From Weizmannia acidilactici (GTDB lineage Bacteria; Bacillota; Bacilli; Bacillales; Bacillaceae_C): 64,000 nucleotides of DNA. A model generated the notes under the pieces. The model saw nothing but the letters and a program-made list of their open reading frames with translations, had not been told where the DNA came from and searched no databases. Below, in pieces: positions 33,921 through 42,568 of this stretch. The stretch spans positions 26,134 through 90,133 of the forward strand of contig NZ_BKZR01000010.1 in NCBI RefSeq assembly GCF_008974225.1. Direction: 5' to 3'. Every line of letters begins with the position of its first letter. The first letter of the stretch is position 1. The position numbers were made by a program, and so were the translations under genes.

Positions 33921-34886
33921 TTACGCTTTAATGACGAGATTCGGTTTCTTTTTCAAGCTGTGCTGGCCATCAATAAAACGCACCGTCCCGGACTTGGCGC
34001 GCATGACGACAGAATGCGTCGATCCATACGGGCCCTTGAACTGGACGCCGCGCAGCAGTTCCCCGTCCGTGACGCCCGTTGCCGCAAAAATGGCATCATC
34101 GCCGCAAACAAGGTCGTCCATCCTTAACACTTTGTTTACATCAAGCCCCATGCTGAGACAGCGCTCATATTCCGCATCATTTTGCGGCAAGAGCCGTCCC
34201 TGGATTTCACCGCCGAGGCATTTCAGCGCAACAGCCGCAATGACCCCCTCAGGCGCCCCACCGGATCCAAATAAGATGTCAACGCCCGTATGATCAAAGG
34301 CGGTATTAATGGCAGCCGCCACGTCCCCGTCATTGATCAGTTTAATGCGGGCTCCGGCCGCACGCAGCTGCGCAATAATTTCTTCATGGCGCGGCCTGTT
34401 CAAAACAGTTGCCACCACATCCTCAATGTCCTTGTTTTTCGCTTTTGCCACAGCCTTCAAGTTATCGATGATCGGTGCATCAATATCGATCATCCCAACC
34501 GCTTCCGGACCTACCGCGATTTTATCCATATACATATCCGGCGCATGGAGCAGATGCCCGTGGTCTGCAACCGCAAGCACACTAAGCGCATTCCAGCCGC
34601 CGGATGCGAGGATATTGGTTCCTTCCAAAGGGTCTACTGCAATATCCACACGGGGGCCGTATCCATTTCCAAGTTTTTCACCGATATACAGCATCGGCGC
34701 TTCATCCATCTCCCCTTCCCCAATGACGACTGTCCCTTTCATTGGAATGGTGTCGAATACATCGCGCATTGCGGAAGTTGCAGCATCATCCGCTTCATCT
34801 TTCAATCCGCGTCCCATCCATCTGGCTGATGCCAGCGCCGCCGCTTCTGTAACGCGAACCAATTCCATTGACAAACTTCTTTCCAT
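33921..34886 (-). CDS. glpX: Class II fructose-1,6-bisphosphatase GlpX
   Basis: Gluconeogenic phosphatase that makes fructose-6-phosphate. It has 321 residues. Metal and substrate motifs are GEGEMDEAPML (56-66), the DPLEGTN loop (about 83-89) and ILFGSGGAPEGVIAA. GGGGGTAG precedes the ATG at 34886. Other sugar-phosphate enzymes (tal, fbaA) lie upstream on the same strand, separated by murAB. Confidence 0.95.
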   Translation of the reverse strand: MERSLSMELVRVTEAAALASARWMGRGLKDEADDAATSAMRDVFDTIPMKGTVVIGEGEMDEAPMLYIGEKLGNGYGPRVDIAVDPLEGTNILASGGWNALSVLAVADHGHLLHAPDMYMDKIAVGPEAVGMIDIDAPIIDNLKAVAKAKNKDIEDVVATVLNRPRHEEIIAQLRAAGARIKLINDGDVAAAINTAFDHTGVDILFGSGGAPEGVIAAVALKCLGGEIQGRLLPQNDAEYERCLSMGLDVNKVLRMDDLVCGDDAIFAATGVTDGELLRGVQFKGPYGSTHSVVMRAKSGTVRFIDGQHSLKKKPNLVIKA

Positions 34887-35007
34887 TTTACTACCCCCAT
34901 AAATAGATGTTTGTAATTAGTATATCACATTTACAAAATTATTGTGTCACAATTTACCCAGTATACGGTATATTTATCAATTTTATGGGGATGGAAAAAC
35001 CGGCGGC

Positions 35008-36294
35008 TCAGGAATTTTCCAGATGTTCAATCTCCTTTTGCGACATACCCTCCCGCCAAATGGTGGCGCCAAGGCCATTTAGTTTTTCAACGAGATGGCT
35101 GTAACCCCGGTCGATATGGTCCACACCGGTAACTTCCGTGATCCCGTCTGCCATCAGGCCGGCAATGACAAGGGCGGCTCCGGCGCGCAAATCGCTTGCT
35201 TTTACTTTTGCACCCTGCAGGCGGACAGGGCCGTTCACAATCGCCGAGCGCCCTTCGACTTTAATATTCGCGCTCATTCGGCGCAGCTCGTCAATATGTT
35301 TAAACCGGGCGGAATAGATCGTATCGGTCACAATAGAACTGCCCTCTGCTTTTGTCAGAAGTGCCGTAAAAGGCTGCTGCAGATCGGTCGGAAATCCCGG
35401 GTAAACAAGCGTTTTAATGTCGACGGCTTTCAACTTGTCCGGCTTTCCGATAAAAATCTGCTCATCTCCCGTTTCAACCGGGACGCCCATTTCCCTGAGC
35501 TTGGCTGTGAGCGATTCGAGGTGCTGCGGGATGACATTGTCAATCAGCACCCCTTCGCCCGTTGCCGCCGCCAAAATCATAAAGGTGCCAGCTTCAATGC
35601 GGTCCGGGATAATTGTATGCCGGCAGCCGCTCAAATGCTCAACCCCTTCTATCCGGATCACATCCGTCCCAGCCCCTTTTATTTTTGCCCCCATATTGGT
35701 CAGGAGCGTTGCCACATCAATAATTTCCGGTTCTTTCGCCGCGTTTTCGATCACTGTTCTGCCTTTTGCCTTCACCGCCGCGAGCATAATGTTAATCGTC
35801 GCACCGACGCTTACAACATCCAAATAAATGCGCGCACCAACAAGCTCATCCGCCCGCAGGTAAATCGCGCCCTGTTCGTTGGTCACTTTTGCGCCCAATG
35901 CTTCGAAACCTTTGATATGCTGGTCGATCGGGCGCGGTCCCAGGTGACATCCGCCCGGCAGCCCGATGACCGCCTTTTTGAACCTTCCAAGCATGGCCCC
36001 CATCAAGTAATAAGAAGCCCGAAGTTTTTTGACTTTACCGTTCGGCAACGGTATGGAAATCATACGGCGGGGGTCAACCGTAATTTTCCCATCCCGTGCC
36101 ATCACCTTTCCCCCGATTTCTTCCAGTAAACCGGTTAAAGTCCGGACATCGGAAATTTCAGGCAAGCCTTCTATTGTTACAGGGGATTCCGCCAGTATTG
36201 TTGCGGGAATAAGGGCAACAGCACTGTTTTTTGCACCGCTGACTTTAATTGTGCCTTTCAGGGGATATCCACCTGCAATTTTTAGCTTTTCCAT
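35008..36294 (-). CDS. murAB: UDP-N-acetylglucosamine 1-carboxyvinyltransferase MurAB
   Basis: Second MurA paralogue, dispensable in B. subtilis. It has 428 residues. The active-site cysteine is Cys116 in LPGGCHLGPRP, and VSGAKNSAVALIPA binds substrate. It is clearly diverged from murAA at 10021-11334. It occupies the tal-murAB-glpX-rho position expected for this paralogue. AGGGAGCTTAAC precedes the ATG. Both copies have intact catalytic residues, so both are predicted active and fosfomycin-sensitive. Confidence 0.95.
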   Translation of the reverse strand: MEKLKIAGGYPLKGTIKVSGAKNSAVALIPATILAESPVTIEGLPEISDVRTLTGLLEEIGGKVMARDGKITVDPRRMISIPLPNGKVKKLRASYYLMGAMLGRFKKAVIGLPGGCHLGPRPIDQHIKGFEALGAKVTNEQGAIYLRADELVGARIYLDVVSVGATINIMLAAVKAKGRTVIENAAKEPEIIDVATLLTNMGAKIKGAGTDVIRIEGVEHLSGCRHTIIPDRIEAGTFMILAAATGEGVLIDNVIPQHLESLTAKLREMGVPVETGDEQIFIGKPDKLKAVDIKTLVYPGFPTDLQQPFTALLTKAEGSSIVTDTIYSARFKHIDELRRMSANIKVEGRSAIVNGPVRLQGAKVKASDLRAGAALVIAGLMADGITEVTGVDHIDRGYSHLVEKLNGLGATIWREGMSQKEIEHLENS

Positions 36295-36503
36295 GTTAAG
36301 CTCCCTTCCTTAACGGGTATAGAAGTCGTTCCCAAACGTTGTCGATATTTCGCATATTCAATTCAACATAAACCATTTCCCAAAAAACTTGCCGGGAATT
36401 GTGCATATCCCAGCATCAGCATATCCTATAAGGCTAGAAATCAAACCGTTGCGGAGAAAGCAAGAAATCATGGACAATTTCAAATATTTACTACAACACG
36501 TCC

Positions 36504-37151
36504 TTATTTTTGCGTACGGTTGTTCCAATCGCGCGTAAATTGTTCAATCCCTTTATCTGTCAGCGGGTGTTTGAACAGCTGCACGAGCACTTTATACGGT
36601 ACCGTTGCGATATGCGCCCCTGCCAGCGCCGCCTGTGTGATGTGCTGCGGATGCCGGATGGAAGCGGCGATGATTTCCGTATCGATATGGTGGATGGAAA
36701 AGATTTCTGCAATTTCAGAGATCAGGCGTATGCCGTCATGCCCAATGTCGTCCAGCCTGCCAAGGAACGGCGAAACATAGGAAGCGCCGGCTCTTGCCGC
36801 CAGCAATGCCTGGTTGCTGCTGAAAATGAGGGTCACGTTTGTACGGATGCCTTCCTGCGAAAACTGGTGGACCGCTTTCAGCCCTTCTGGCGTCATCGGA
36901 ACTTTGATGGTAATATTCGGGGCAATCGCCGAAAGCTCTCTCCCTTCTTTTAACATCCCTTCCGCATCCTCGGAGACGACTTCAGCGCTTACAGAACCGG
37001 GCACCAAAGCCGTGATTTCTCTTAAACGTTCGTGGAAAGAAACATTCTCTTTTGCGACAAGCGATGGGTTGGTCGTTACACCGGATAAAATCCCCCATTC
37101 ATTTGCAGCTTTAATTTCCTCGAAATTGGCGGTGTCGATAAAAAATTTCAT
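36504..37151 (-). CDS. tal: Transaldolase (FSA/TalC type)
   Basis: Transfers a dihydroxyacetone unit in the pentose phosphate pathway. It has 215 residues of a short single-barrel type. The Schiff-base lysine is Lys83 in NITIKVPMT; FIDTANFEEI (4-13), VTTNPSLVAK (25-34) and SPFLGRLDD are family signatures. Short transaldolases are hard to tell from fructose-6-phosphate aldolases by sequence; position next to fbaA (as B. subtilis ywjH) favours transaldolase. The ribosome binding site is GAGGAAAC-like. Confidence 0.92.
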   Translation of the reverse strand: MKFFIDTANFEEIKAANEWGILSGVTTNPSLVAKENVSFHERLREITALVPGSVSAEVVSEDAEGMLKEGRELSAIAPNITIKVPMTPEGLKAVHQFSQEGIRTNVTLIFSSNQALLAARAGASYVSPFLGRLDDIGHDGIRLISEIAEIFSIHHIDTEIIAASIRHPQHITQAALAGAHIATVPYKVLVQLFKHPLTDKGIEQFTRDWNNRTQK

Positions 37152-37404
37152 GTTTCCTCACAGCTCCTTTGATCAGTTCTTATGTACCCAATACAAATAT
37201 ACCACGAAACTAAAAGAAAGTTCAGAAAAACAAACCCGTTTTTTCCACACCGGTATGTATTGGACACGGATGCACCGTTTCCCTGCAAAAAGGGATAAAA
37301 ATTCGGATGGGTGCTGTTCATTTTCATAACGGCATTACCAAGAAATCTGAGGGAAACACAGGCAAATTCCGCGATGATTCACCATACCCTGCCTTTTAAC
37401 ATAA

Positions 37405-37444
37405 AGCAAAAAAGGCCCGGCACGCTTGGACAGCGCCAGACCTT
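37405..37444 (-). terminator. Terminator of fbaA
   Basis: Minus-strand stem AAGGTCTGGC/GCCGGGCCTT (complements of 37435-37444 and 37412-37421; two G-U pairs) with U-rich tail. The rest of the 308-bp gap (37152-37404) is tal upstream sequence with nothing I can name. Confidence 0.82.
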
Positions 37445-37459
37445 CTTTTCCTCAAAGCA

Positions 37460-38317
37460 TTATGCTTTTTGGTTAGAACCGAATTCGCGGATTTTGCCGA
37501 TAACGGTCTGTTTAATGGTTTCACGTGCAGGCCCGAGATATTTACGCGGATCGTACAAATCCGGATTAGCAGCCAATACTTCGCGGACTGTTTTTGCGGA
37601 AGCAATTTGGTTTTCCGTGTTTACGTTGATTTTCGCAGTTCCTAAAGAAATGGCTTTTTTGATGTCGTCTTCAGGAATGCCTGTCCCGCCGTGGAGCACT
37701 AACGGCATACCGGTGATTTTGCTGATTTCTTCCATTTCTTTGAAGCCGAGGTTTGGTTCTCCATGGTAAGGGCCGTGTACAGAACCAAGCGCAGGAGCCA
37801 AGGCATCAATTTTTGTTGCTTCTACTAATTTCCGGCATTCTTCCGGATCTGCATAGATGATGCCTTTGCCGACAACATCGTCTTCCTGGCCGCCGACAGT
37901 ACCTAATTCCGCTTCAACGGATACGCCGTGGGCATGGGCATATTCAACCACTTCGGAAGTGATTTTGACGTTTTCTTCAAATGGATGGTGGGAAGCGTCG
38001 ATCATAACGGAAGTGAAACCTGCATCAATCGCTTTTTTGCAGTTTTCAACAGTGGAACCGTGGTCAAGATGGATCGCAACCGGAACAGTGATGTTCAGGT
38101 CTTCCATTAAGCCCTCAACCATTTTTACTACGGTTTTGAAGCCGCTCATGTAACGGCCCGCTCCTTCGGAAACCCCGAGAATCACTGGAGATTTTTCTTC
38201 TTCTGCTGCTTGAAGAATAGCTTGGGCATATTCAAGGTTGTTTACGTTGAATTGGCCTACTGCATATTTCCCTTCTTTTGCTTTATTGAGCATTTCAGTC
38301 ATCGAAACTAAAGGCAT
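37460..38317 (-). CDS. fbaA: Class II fructose-bisphosphate aldolase
   Basis: Zinc-dependent glycolytic and gluconeogenic aldolase. It has 285 residues. The zinc and catalytic residues lie in HLDHGST (83-89), ASHHPFEEN, EAELGTVGG and LHGGTGIP. AAGGAGGAAAA precedes the ATG at 38317. It is downstream of spo0F with 214 bp between, the order seen in B. subtilis (spo0F-fbaA-tal-murAB). Confidence 0.97.
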   Translation of the reverse strand: MPLVSMTEMLNKAKEGKYAVGQFNVNNLEYAQAILQAAEEEKSPVILGVSEGAGRYMSGFKTVVKMVEGLMEDLNITVPVAIHLDHGSTVENCKKAIDAGFTSVMIDASHHPFEENVKITSEVVEYAHAHGVSVEAELGTVGGQEDDVVGKGIIYADPEECRKLVEATKIDALAPALGSVHGPYHGEPNLGFKEMEEISKITGMPLVLHGGTGIPEDDIKKAISLGTAKINVNTENQIASAKTVREVLAANPDLYDPRKYLGPARETIKQTVIGKIREFGSNQKA

Positions 38318-38531
38318 GGGTTTTCCTCCTTATCATTTGAGTTAAAAAGATTGCCGGGATAATAATTCATTTTTATAATAAACAATCTTTTTAACTTCAT
38401 ACTTGTATATTGATAATTTCTTATCCATCATATCAAACAAAACTAGGATTTACCAATGAACTTTATTTGTCCGGGAAAAGAAATAAAATTATCAAAATTT
38501 TTTGGTTTGAGACTTTTTTCACATTATCCGC

Positions 38532-38897
38532 TTACATAGCCAAATATTTTTGCACAGCTTCCCGGATATCATCAATGTCAAAAGGCTTCGCAAAGTGATT
38601 CAACGCCCCAAAGTCTTTCGCTTCCTCTATCATGTCCAATTCCCCGTAAGCCGTCATGATAATCACGCGGATATCCGGTTTCATTTCTTTCAGCCTTTTT
38701 AAAATTTCAATGCCGTTCATGCCGGGGATTTTCATATCCAAAAGGACCAAATCAATTTCCCGATTTGCGGCGAGGTCAAGCGCCTGGGCACCGTTTGCCG
38801 CCTGAAAAGTCTCATACCCCTCTTTCTGCAGTACTTCCGTCAGCAAAATCCGGATCCCAAATTGATCGTCGACGATTAAAATATTAGGCTTTCTCAT
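38532..38897 (-). CDS. spo0F: Sporulation response regulator Spo0F
   Basis: Single-domain receiver at the start of the sporulation phosphorelay: takes phosphate from sensor kinases and passes it to Spo0B. It has 121 residues with acidic pocket Asp10-Asp11, phosphorylation site Asp54, switch Thr82 and Lys104, all intact. GGAGGGG precedes the ATG. It has no output domain. A candidate sigma-H promoter lies upstream, in line with stationary-phase control in B. subtilis. Confidence 0.97.
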   Translation of the reverse strand: MRKPNILIVDDQFGIRILLTEVLQKEGYETFQAANGAQALDLAANREIDLVLLDMKIPGMNGIEILKRLKEMKPDIRVIIMTAYGELDMIEEAKDFGALNHFAKPFDIDDIREAVQKYLAM

Positions 38898-38991
38898 TTT
38901 TCCCCTCCGTCACATGACATTTAAACAAAATCTTTATGTATTTTTGGCTCTCAGAAAAATTTTTCCCCTTGTCTTTATGATATAACAAATT

Positions 38992-39018
38992 ATTTCTCTT
39001 TCGGATTGTTTTTTTCCT
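38992..39018 (-). promoter_or_regulatory. Candidate sigma-H promoter of spo0F
   Basis: On the minus strand AGGAAAAA (complement of 39011-39018) and AGAGAAAT (complement of 38992-38999) 11 bp apart resemble the sigma-H pattern. No convincing Spo0A box was found here. Confidence 0.3.
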
Positions 39019-39104
39019 TCTTTTACAAGTGGTAAAATAAAGAAATGACCATATACCGGGTGATGGTGCTGCATTTATTTACCCATTGGAGGGAATGGCA
39101 AAAC

Positions 39105-39629
39105 ATGTTAAAAATGTTCTCAACGCAATGTGCAGGAATTTTTCAAAAAATACAGCAATCGGAAGAATATGCGCTGGAAGACGGCGCACGCCTGCTCGCA
39201 CAGGCGGCGGTCGGGGAAGGAAATATTTATATAAAAGGTTGGAAGGAAATGCAGGCGGTGGAAGTGCTTGCATTGGAAGGCCCTGAACCGTTGCGGTGCG
39301 CGAAAAAACTTGAAAAACTGGAAGAACTCATCGATGCCGACCGGGTTTTGCTGCTTACCCGTTTTTCCAATGACAAGGAAGCAGCAGAAATGGCAAAACA
39401 GCTGAACGACAGCGGCATTCCGTTTATCGCTGTTGCCGGAAAAACGGAAACAGACGGCGAAGATTTGGAGTCCCTTTCCGATGTGTTTATCCAAACGCAC
39501 GTGGCAAGAGGGCTGATTCCAGGGGAAAACGGCGGTAGGGTCGGCTTTGCTGATACAATGGCGGCGACGTTTATTTATTACGGGCTGCAGTTTGCGATTG
39601 ACGAAATGATGGCGGATTACGAGGATTAA
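39105..39629 (+). CDS. ywjG: DUF2529 (SIS-like) protein YwjG
   Basis: A 174-residue cytosolic protein, divergent from spo0F and opposite pyrG, as B. subtilis ywjG. The family has a fold related to sugar-isomerase (SIS) domains; the segment RVLLLTRFSNDKEAAEMAKQL and GIPFIAVAGKTE would be the Rossmann-like core, and the C-terminus (GRVGFADTMAATFIYYGLQFA) is conserved in character. No catalytic residue can be named. I chose the ATG at 39105 (GGAGGG 11 bases upstream); a second ATG nine bases on is possible. Its function is unknown. Confidence 0.82.
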   Translation: MLKMFSTQCAGIFQKIQQSEEYALEDGARLLAQAAVGEGNIYIKGWKEMQAVEVLALEGPEPLRCAKKLEKLEELIDADRVLLLTRFSNDKEAAEMAKQLNDSGIPFIAVAGKTETDGEDLESLSDVFIQTHVARGLIPGENGGRVGFADTMAATFIYYGLQFAIDEMMADYED

Positions 39630-39664
39630 AAGAATGGCGGAGGAACCGTGAAGAGTCCCTCCGT

Positions 39665-40432
39665 TTATTCACCTAAATCAAAATCAATTGCATCGATATT
39701 CCAGTCTTCGTTTGATTTTGGCGGCTGACCGATTTTTCCACTGTAAAGCAATTTCCCGCTTGCAATTCCATAGGCGGAAAAGTATACCGGGCCCCCGGAT
39801 TTTCGTGCCAAAACAAGCACATACAGTTTTCCTCCCCTAATCTTTATAGCCGTATTTGGGCCCTGCTCTGCCGGGAAGGTGATATCACGCTTTTTTGCAA
39901 TGTACGGATATCATATTCAAGCAGCCGTACCCCTTTTGGCAAAACAGCTGCTGTATAAACACTTGATTTTCCGTAAAAATAGCTGCTTTCTGCAGACGTG
40001 TTTCCGGAAAAATATTTTGGAAGCCGTATGTTCCTGCTTGTACTAGTCTGATAGTCATAAACTTCAAGTGCCTGATCCACCGTTTTTCCTTTGTCCAACT
40101 TTTGTTTCAGCAGGACAATTCCATTATGCGGCTTTTGTGGATTCAGTTCTGTTACCTTGGAATGTTGACCGATTCTGTATTGGTTGTAACGTGCTCTTCT
40201 CCCACGAGTTTCTTTAAACGCAGATCTATTGTGTAAAGATGGGGTTCCGGAGAATCGCCGTTTGCCAGAACCTTCAGCTTATGTCCGAATAATTGCACGT
40301 CATCTACATATACATAACCTAAACTTTTGAATCCAGGCACTTCCACCTCCATCGTTGATTGATGAAGACTTTTCTTCCGGATGATATCAATCTTCAAATC
40401 ATATAGACGTGAGAAAGTAAGTCGGGAAAGCG
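39665..40432 (-). pseudogene. Decayed, 5'-truncated gene with at least two frameshifts
   Basis: Three minus-strand pieces in different frames join into one protein-like sequence of roughly 250 residues. The 5' piece (about 40432-40150) begins without start codon or ribosome binding site and reads SRLYDLKIDIIRKKS. A frame change near 40183-40205 continues as RYNQYRIGQHSKVTELN and runs to 39891-39896, where a T6 tract (one base short) shifts the frame again. The restored frame ends YGIASGKLLYSGKIGQPP and EDWNIDAIDFDLGE with stop at 39665-39667. The beta-strand-like style suggests a propeller or similar repeat domain. I do not recognise the family. The truncated end abuts a palindromic repeat. 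Confidence 0.7.
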
Positions 40433-40435
40433 GCC

Positions 40436-40596
40436 GTCAAATTTTTTAAAAGAAAGCTATATTATTGGTCATTGTTGATTCTCGTAAAATCTGCGGGAAG
40501 GCGAGCCTGGACCCGGGAGAGTGGTTCCTGACTGAAGAAACTCGCAACACGGGATGAGCAAAGCAAATTTCGCGAGAATCAACGGTAAAATTTGAC
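40436..40596. repeat. Nested palindromic intergenic repeat, copy B
   Basis: Outer arms GTCAAATTTT (40436-40445) and AAAATTTGAC (40587-40596) are perfect inverted repeats. Inner arms 40474-40494 and 40563-40583 match 18 of 21 bases (GTTGATTCTCG then AAAT and TGC kept). About 161 bp, no frame of note. It lies between pyrG and the truncated end of the pseudogene. Confidence 0.7.
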
Positions 40597-40605
40597 AAAG
40601 CGCCT

Positions 40606-40655
40606 AAAAAAAACCCCCGCCGGGAATTTTTATTTCCCAAGCGAGGGTTTTTTTA
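40606..40655 (-). terminator. Terminator of pyrG
   Basis: Minus-strand compound stem ACCCTCGC...GGGAA with TTCCC...GCGGGGGT, followed by U8. The first bases overlap the last codon and stop of pyrG. Confidence 0.88.
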
Positions 40656-42254
40656 TTGTTTTGCTTTGATCGACGCTTCAATAAACCCTTTAAATAACGG
40701 CTGCGGGCGCGTCGGGCGCGATGTGAATTCCGGATGGAACTGGGATGCGACAAACCAAGGATGGTCCTCAAGTTCAATAATTTCAATCAAACGGCCGTCC
40801 GGGCTTGTTCCGGAGAAGACGAAACCGGCATGTTCCATTTGCTCGCGGAATTGGTTATTAAATTCATAACGGTGGCGGTGCCGTTCATAAATGACTTCAT
40901 CCTGGTATGCTTCATACGCTTTGGAGTTTTTTGCCAGCCTGCAAGGATAAAGCCCGAGGCGCAAAGTACCGCCAAGATCTTCAATTTCTTTTTGCTCCGG
41001 CAAAAGGTCAATAATCGGATAAGGCGTATCCGGGTTGATTTCAGAAGAATGCGCACCTTTCAAACCAAGCACATTGCGGGCATATTCAATCGAAGCCAAC
41101 TGCATACCGAGGCAAATGCCGAGGAACGGGATTTTGTTTTCGCGCGCATACTTAATCGCAAGGATTTTCCCTTCGATCCCGCGATCGCCGAAACCACCCG
41201 GCACCAAAATGCCATCCGCGTCTTTTAACAGTTCGTCCACATTTCTCTCATTGACATCTTCGGCATTGATCCAGTTGATATCAATGTCCGCATCAAACTG
41301 GTAACCGGCATGTTTGAGCGCCTCAGCGACGGAGAGATACGCATCCTGCAGGGTGACATATTTGCCGACAAGCGCAATTTTCACCGTCTTCGAAAGATTC
41401 CTTACGCGGTTGACAAGGGCTTTCCACTCGGACATATCCGCTTCAGGGCACTGTAGTTTTAAATGGTCGCAAACAAGCTGGTCCAATTTTTGTTCCTGCA
41501 GCATTAGCGGAACGGCATACAAAGTATCGGCATCAATGCACTCTACAACTTCATTCGGCTGAATATCGCAGAACAGCGCAAGTTTATCCTTCATTTCCTG
41601 CGAAATCGGCTTTTCCGTCCGCACGACGATAACATTCGGCTGAATCCCGAGGCTCCGCAGTTCTTTCACGCTGTGCTGGGTCGGCTTCGTTTTCAGTTCG
41701 CCCGAAGCTTTCAAGTACGGGATTAACGTGCAGTGGATATACATGACATTTTCGATGCCGACATCCGTTTTGATTTGGCGGATCGCTTCCAGGAACGGGA
41801 GCGACTCAATATCGCCGACCGTACCGCCGATTTCGGTAATCACTACATCCGCGTTGGTCACTTTGCCGGCGCGGAATACGCGTTCTTTTATTTCATTTGT
41901 AATATGCGGGATAACCTGCACGGTTCCGCCGAGATACTCGCCGCGGCGTTCTTTCCGGATGACTTCCGAGTAAACCTTCCCGGTTGTCACGCTGCTGTAC
42001 TTCGTTAAATTAATATCAATAAAACGTTCATAATGGCCGAGGTCAAGGTCTGTTTCCGCTCCGTCATCCGTTACGAACACTTCACCGTGCTGGTACGGAC
42101 TCATCGTTCCCGGATCGACGTTGATATACGGATCAAATTTTTGAATCGTAATATTCAGCCCCCGGTTTTTCAAAAGCCGCCCCAATGACGCAGCGGTAAT
42201 CCCTTTTCCCAACGAGGAAACGACCCCGCCTGTTACAAATATATATTTTGTCAC
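40653..42254 (-). CDS. pyrG: CTP synthase
   Basis: Aminates UTP to CTP with glutamine as nitrogen donor. It has 533 residues: an N-terminal synthetase domain (1-265) starting KYIFVTGGVVSSLGKGI with the nucleotide site, and a C-terminal class I glutamine amidotransferase domain with nucleophile Cys in GICLGMQLA and the HPEFTSRP His-Glu pair. GGAGGGG precedes the ATG at 42254. Expression is probably controlled by the CTP-sensing attenuator upstream. Confidence 0.98.
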   Translation of the reverse strand: MTKYIFVTGGVVSSLGKGITAASLGRLLKNRGLNITIQKFDPYINVDPGTMSPYQHGEVFVTDDGAETDLDLGHYERFIDINLTKYSSVTTGKVYSEVIRKERRGEYLGGTVQVIPHITNEIKERVFRAGKVTNADVVITEIGGTVGDIESLPFLEAIRQIKTDVGIENVMYIHCTLIPYLKASGELKTKPTQHSVKELRSLGIQPNVIVVRTEKPISQEMKDKLALFCDIQPNEVVECIDADTLYAVPLMLQEQKLDQLVCDHLKLQCPEADMSEWKALVNRVRNLSKTVKIALVGKYVTLQDAYLSVAEALKHAGYQFDADIDINWINAEDVNERNVDELLKDADGILVPGGFGDRGIEGKILAIKYARENKIPFLGICLGMQLASIEYARNVLGLKGAHSSEINPDTPYPIIDLLPEQKEIEDLGGTLRLGLYPCRLAKNSKAYEAYQDEVIYERHRHRYEFNNQFREQMEHAGFVFSGTSPDGRLIEIIELEDHPWFVASQFHPEFTSRPTRPQPLFKGFIEASIKAKQ

Positions 42255-42449
42255 GTGTTGTCCCCTCCTGTAATGTAACTTTATTGTTCACCACAACCTA
42301 TCGCTTCATCCGCCATCGCCGCGAATTCCGCGCTTTCAACACACGCGGTCCTTCCCTCCAAGCGCTTTCCCGGGAGTCCCGCAACATAAACAAAACCTTT
42401 AAAGAGAGCGCCTCCCCGCTTTTTGAAGGGCGGGTTTGCAGTTTTATAA
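42255..42449 (-). other. Distal pyrG leader
   Basis: Leader between the attenuator hairpin and pyrG. It contains GC-rich sequence (CATCGCCGCGAATTCCGC at 42314-42331 and GGGAGTCCCGCAAC at 42373-42386) that loosely resembles the palindromic repeats at 23584 and 40436. No gene is apparent. Confidence 0.45.
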
Positions 42450-42492
42450 AAAACAAAAAGCCCCTCTTGCAAACAAATTGCAAGGGGGAGCT
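42450..42492 (-). promoter_or_regulatory. CTP-sensing attenuator terminator of pyrG
   Basis: Minus-strand hairpin: AGCTCCCCCTTGCA pairs with TGCAAGAGGGGCT, then U5 (complement of 42456-42492). Transcription should start at GGG (42530-42528). In B. subtilis pyrG, low CTP makes polymerase add extra G residues at this start; the poly-G tail pairs with the C/U-rich left arm and prevents termination. The C5U2 arm and GGGC start are both kept here. Confidence 0.85.
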
Positions 42493-42537
42493 TATTGATT
42501 TGCGATATTCCGTCCTTTTCAAAGGAGCCCAAATAAC

Positions 42538-42566
42538 ATACTACCGTTGTCCCGAAAAGAAGTCAA
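42538..42566 (-). promoter_or_regulatory. Sigma-A promoter of pyrG
   Basis: On the minus strand, TTGACT (complement of 42561-42566), 17-bp spacer, TAGTAT (complement of 42538-42543), with GGGCTCC eight bases on. The -35 lies two bases beyond the rpoE stop codon. Confidence 0.88.
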
Positions 42567-42568
42567 GC

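Noticed and set aside
35095..36129. 344-codon plus-strand frame opposite murAB
   Set aside because: It is an antisense shadow of a clearly conserved gene; no ribosome binding site and a composition typical of reversed coding sequence.
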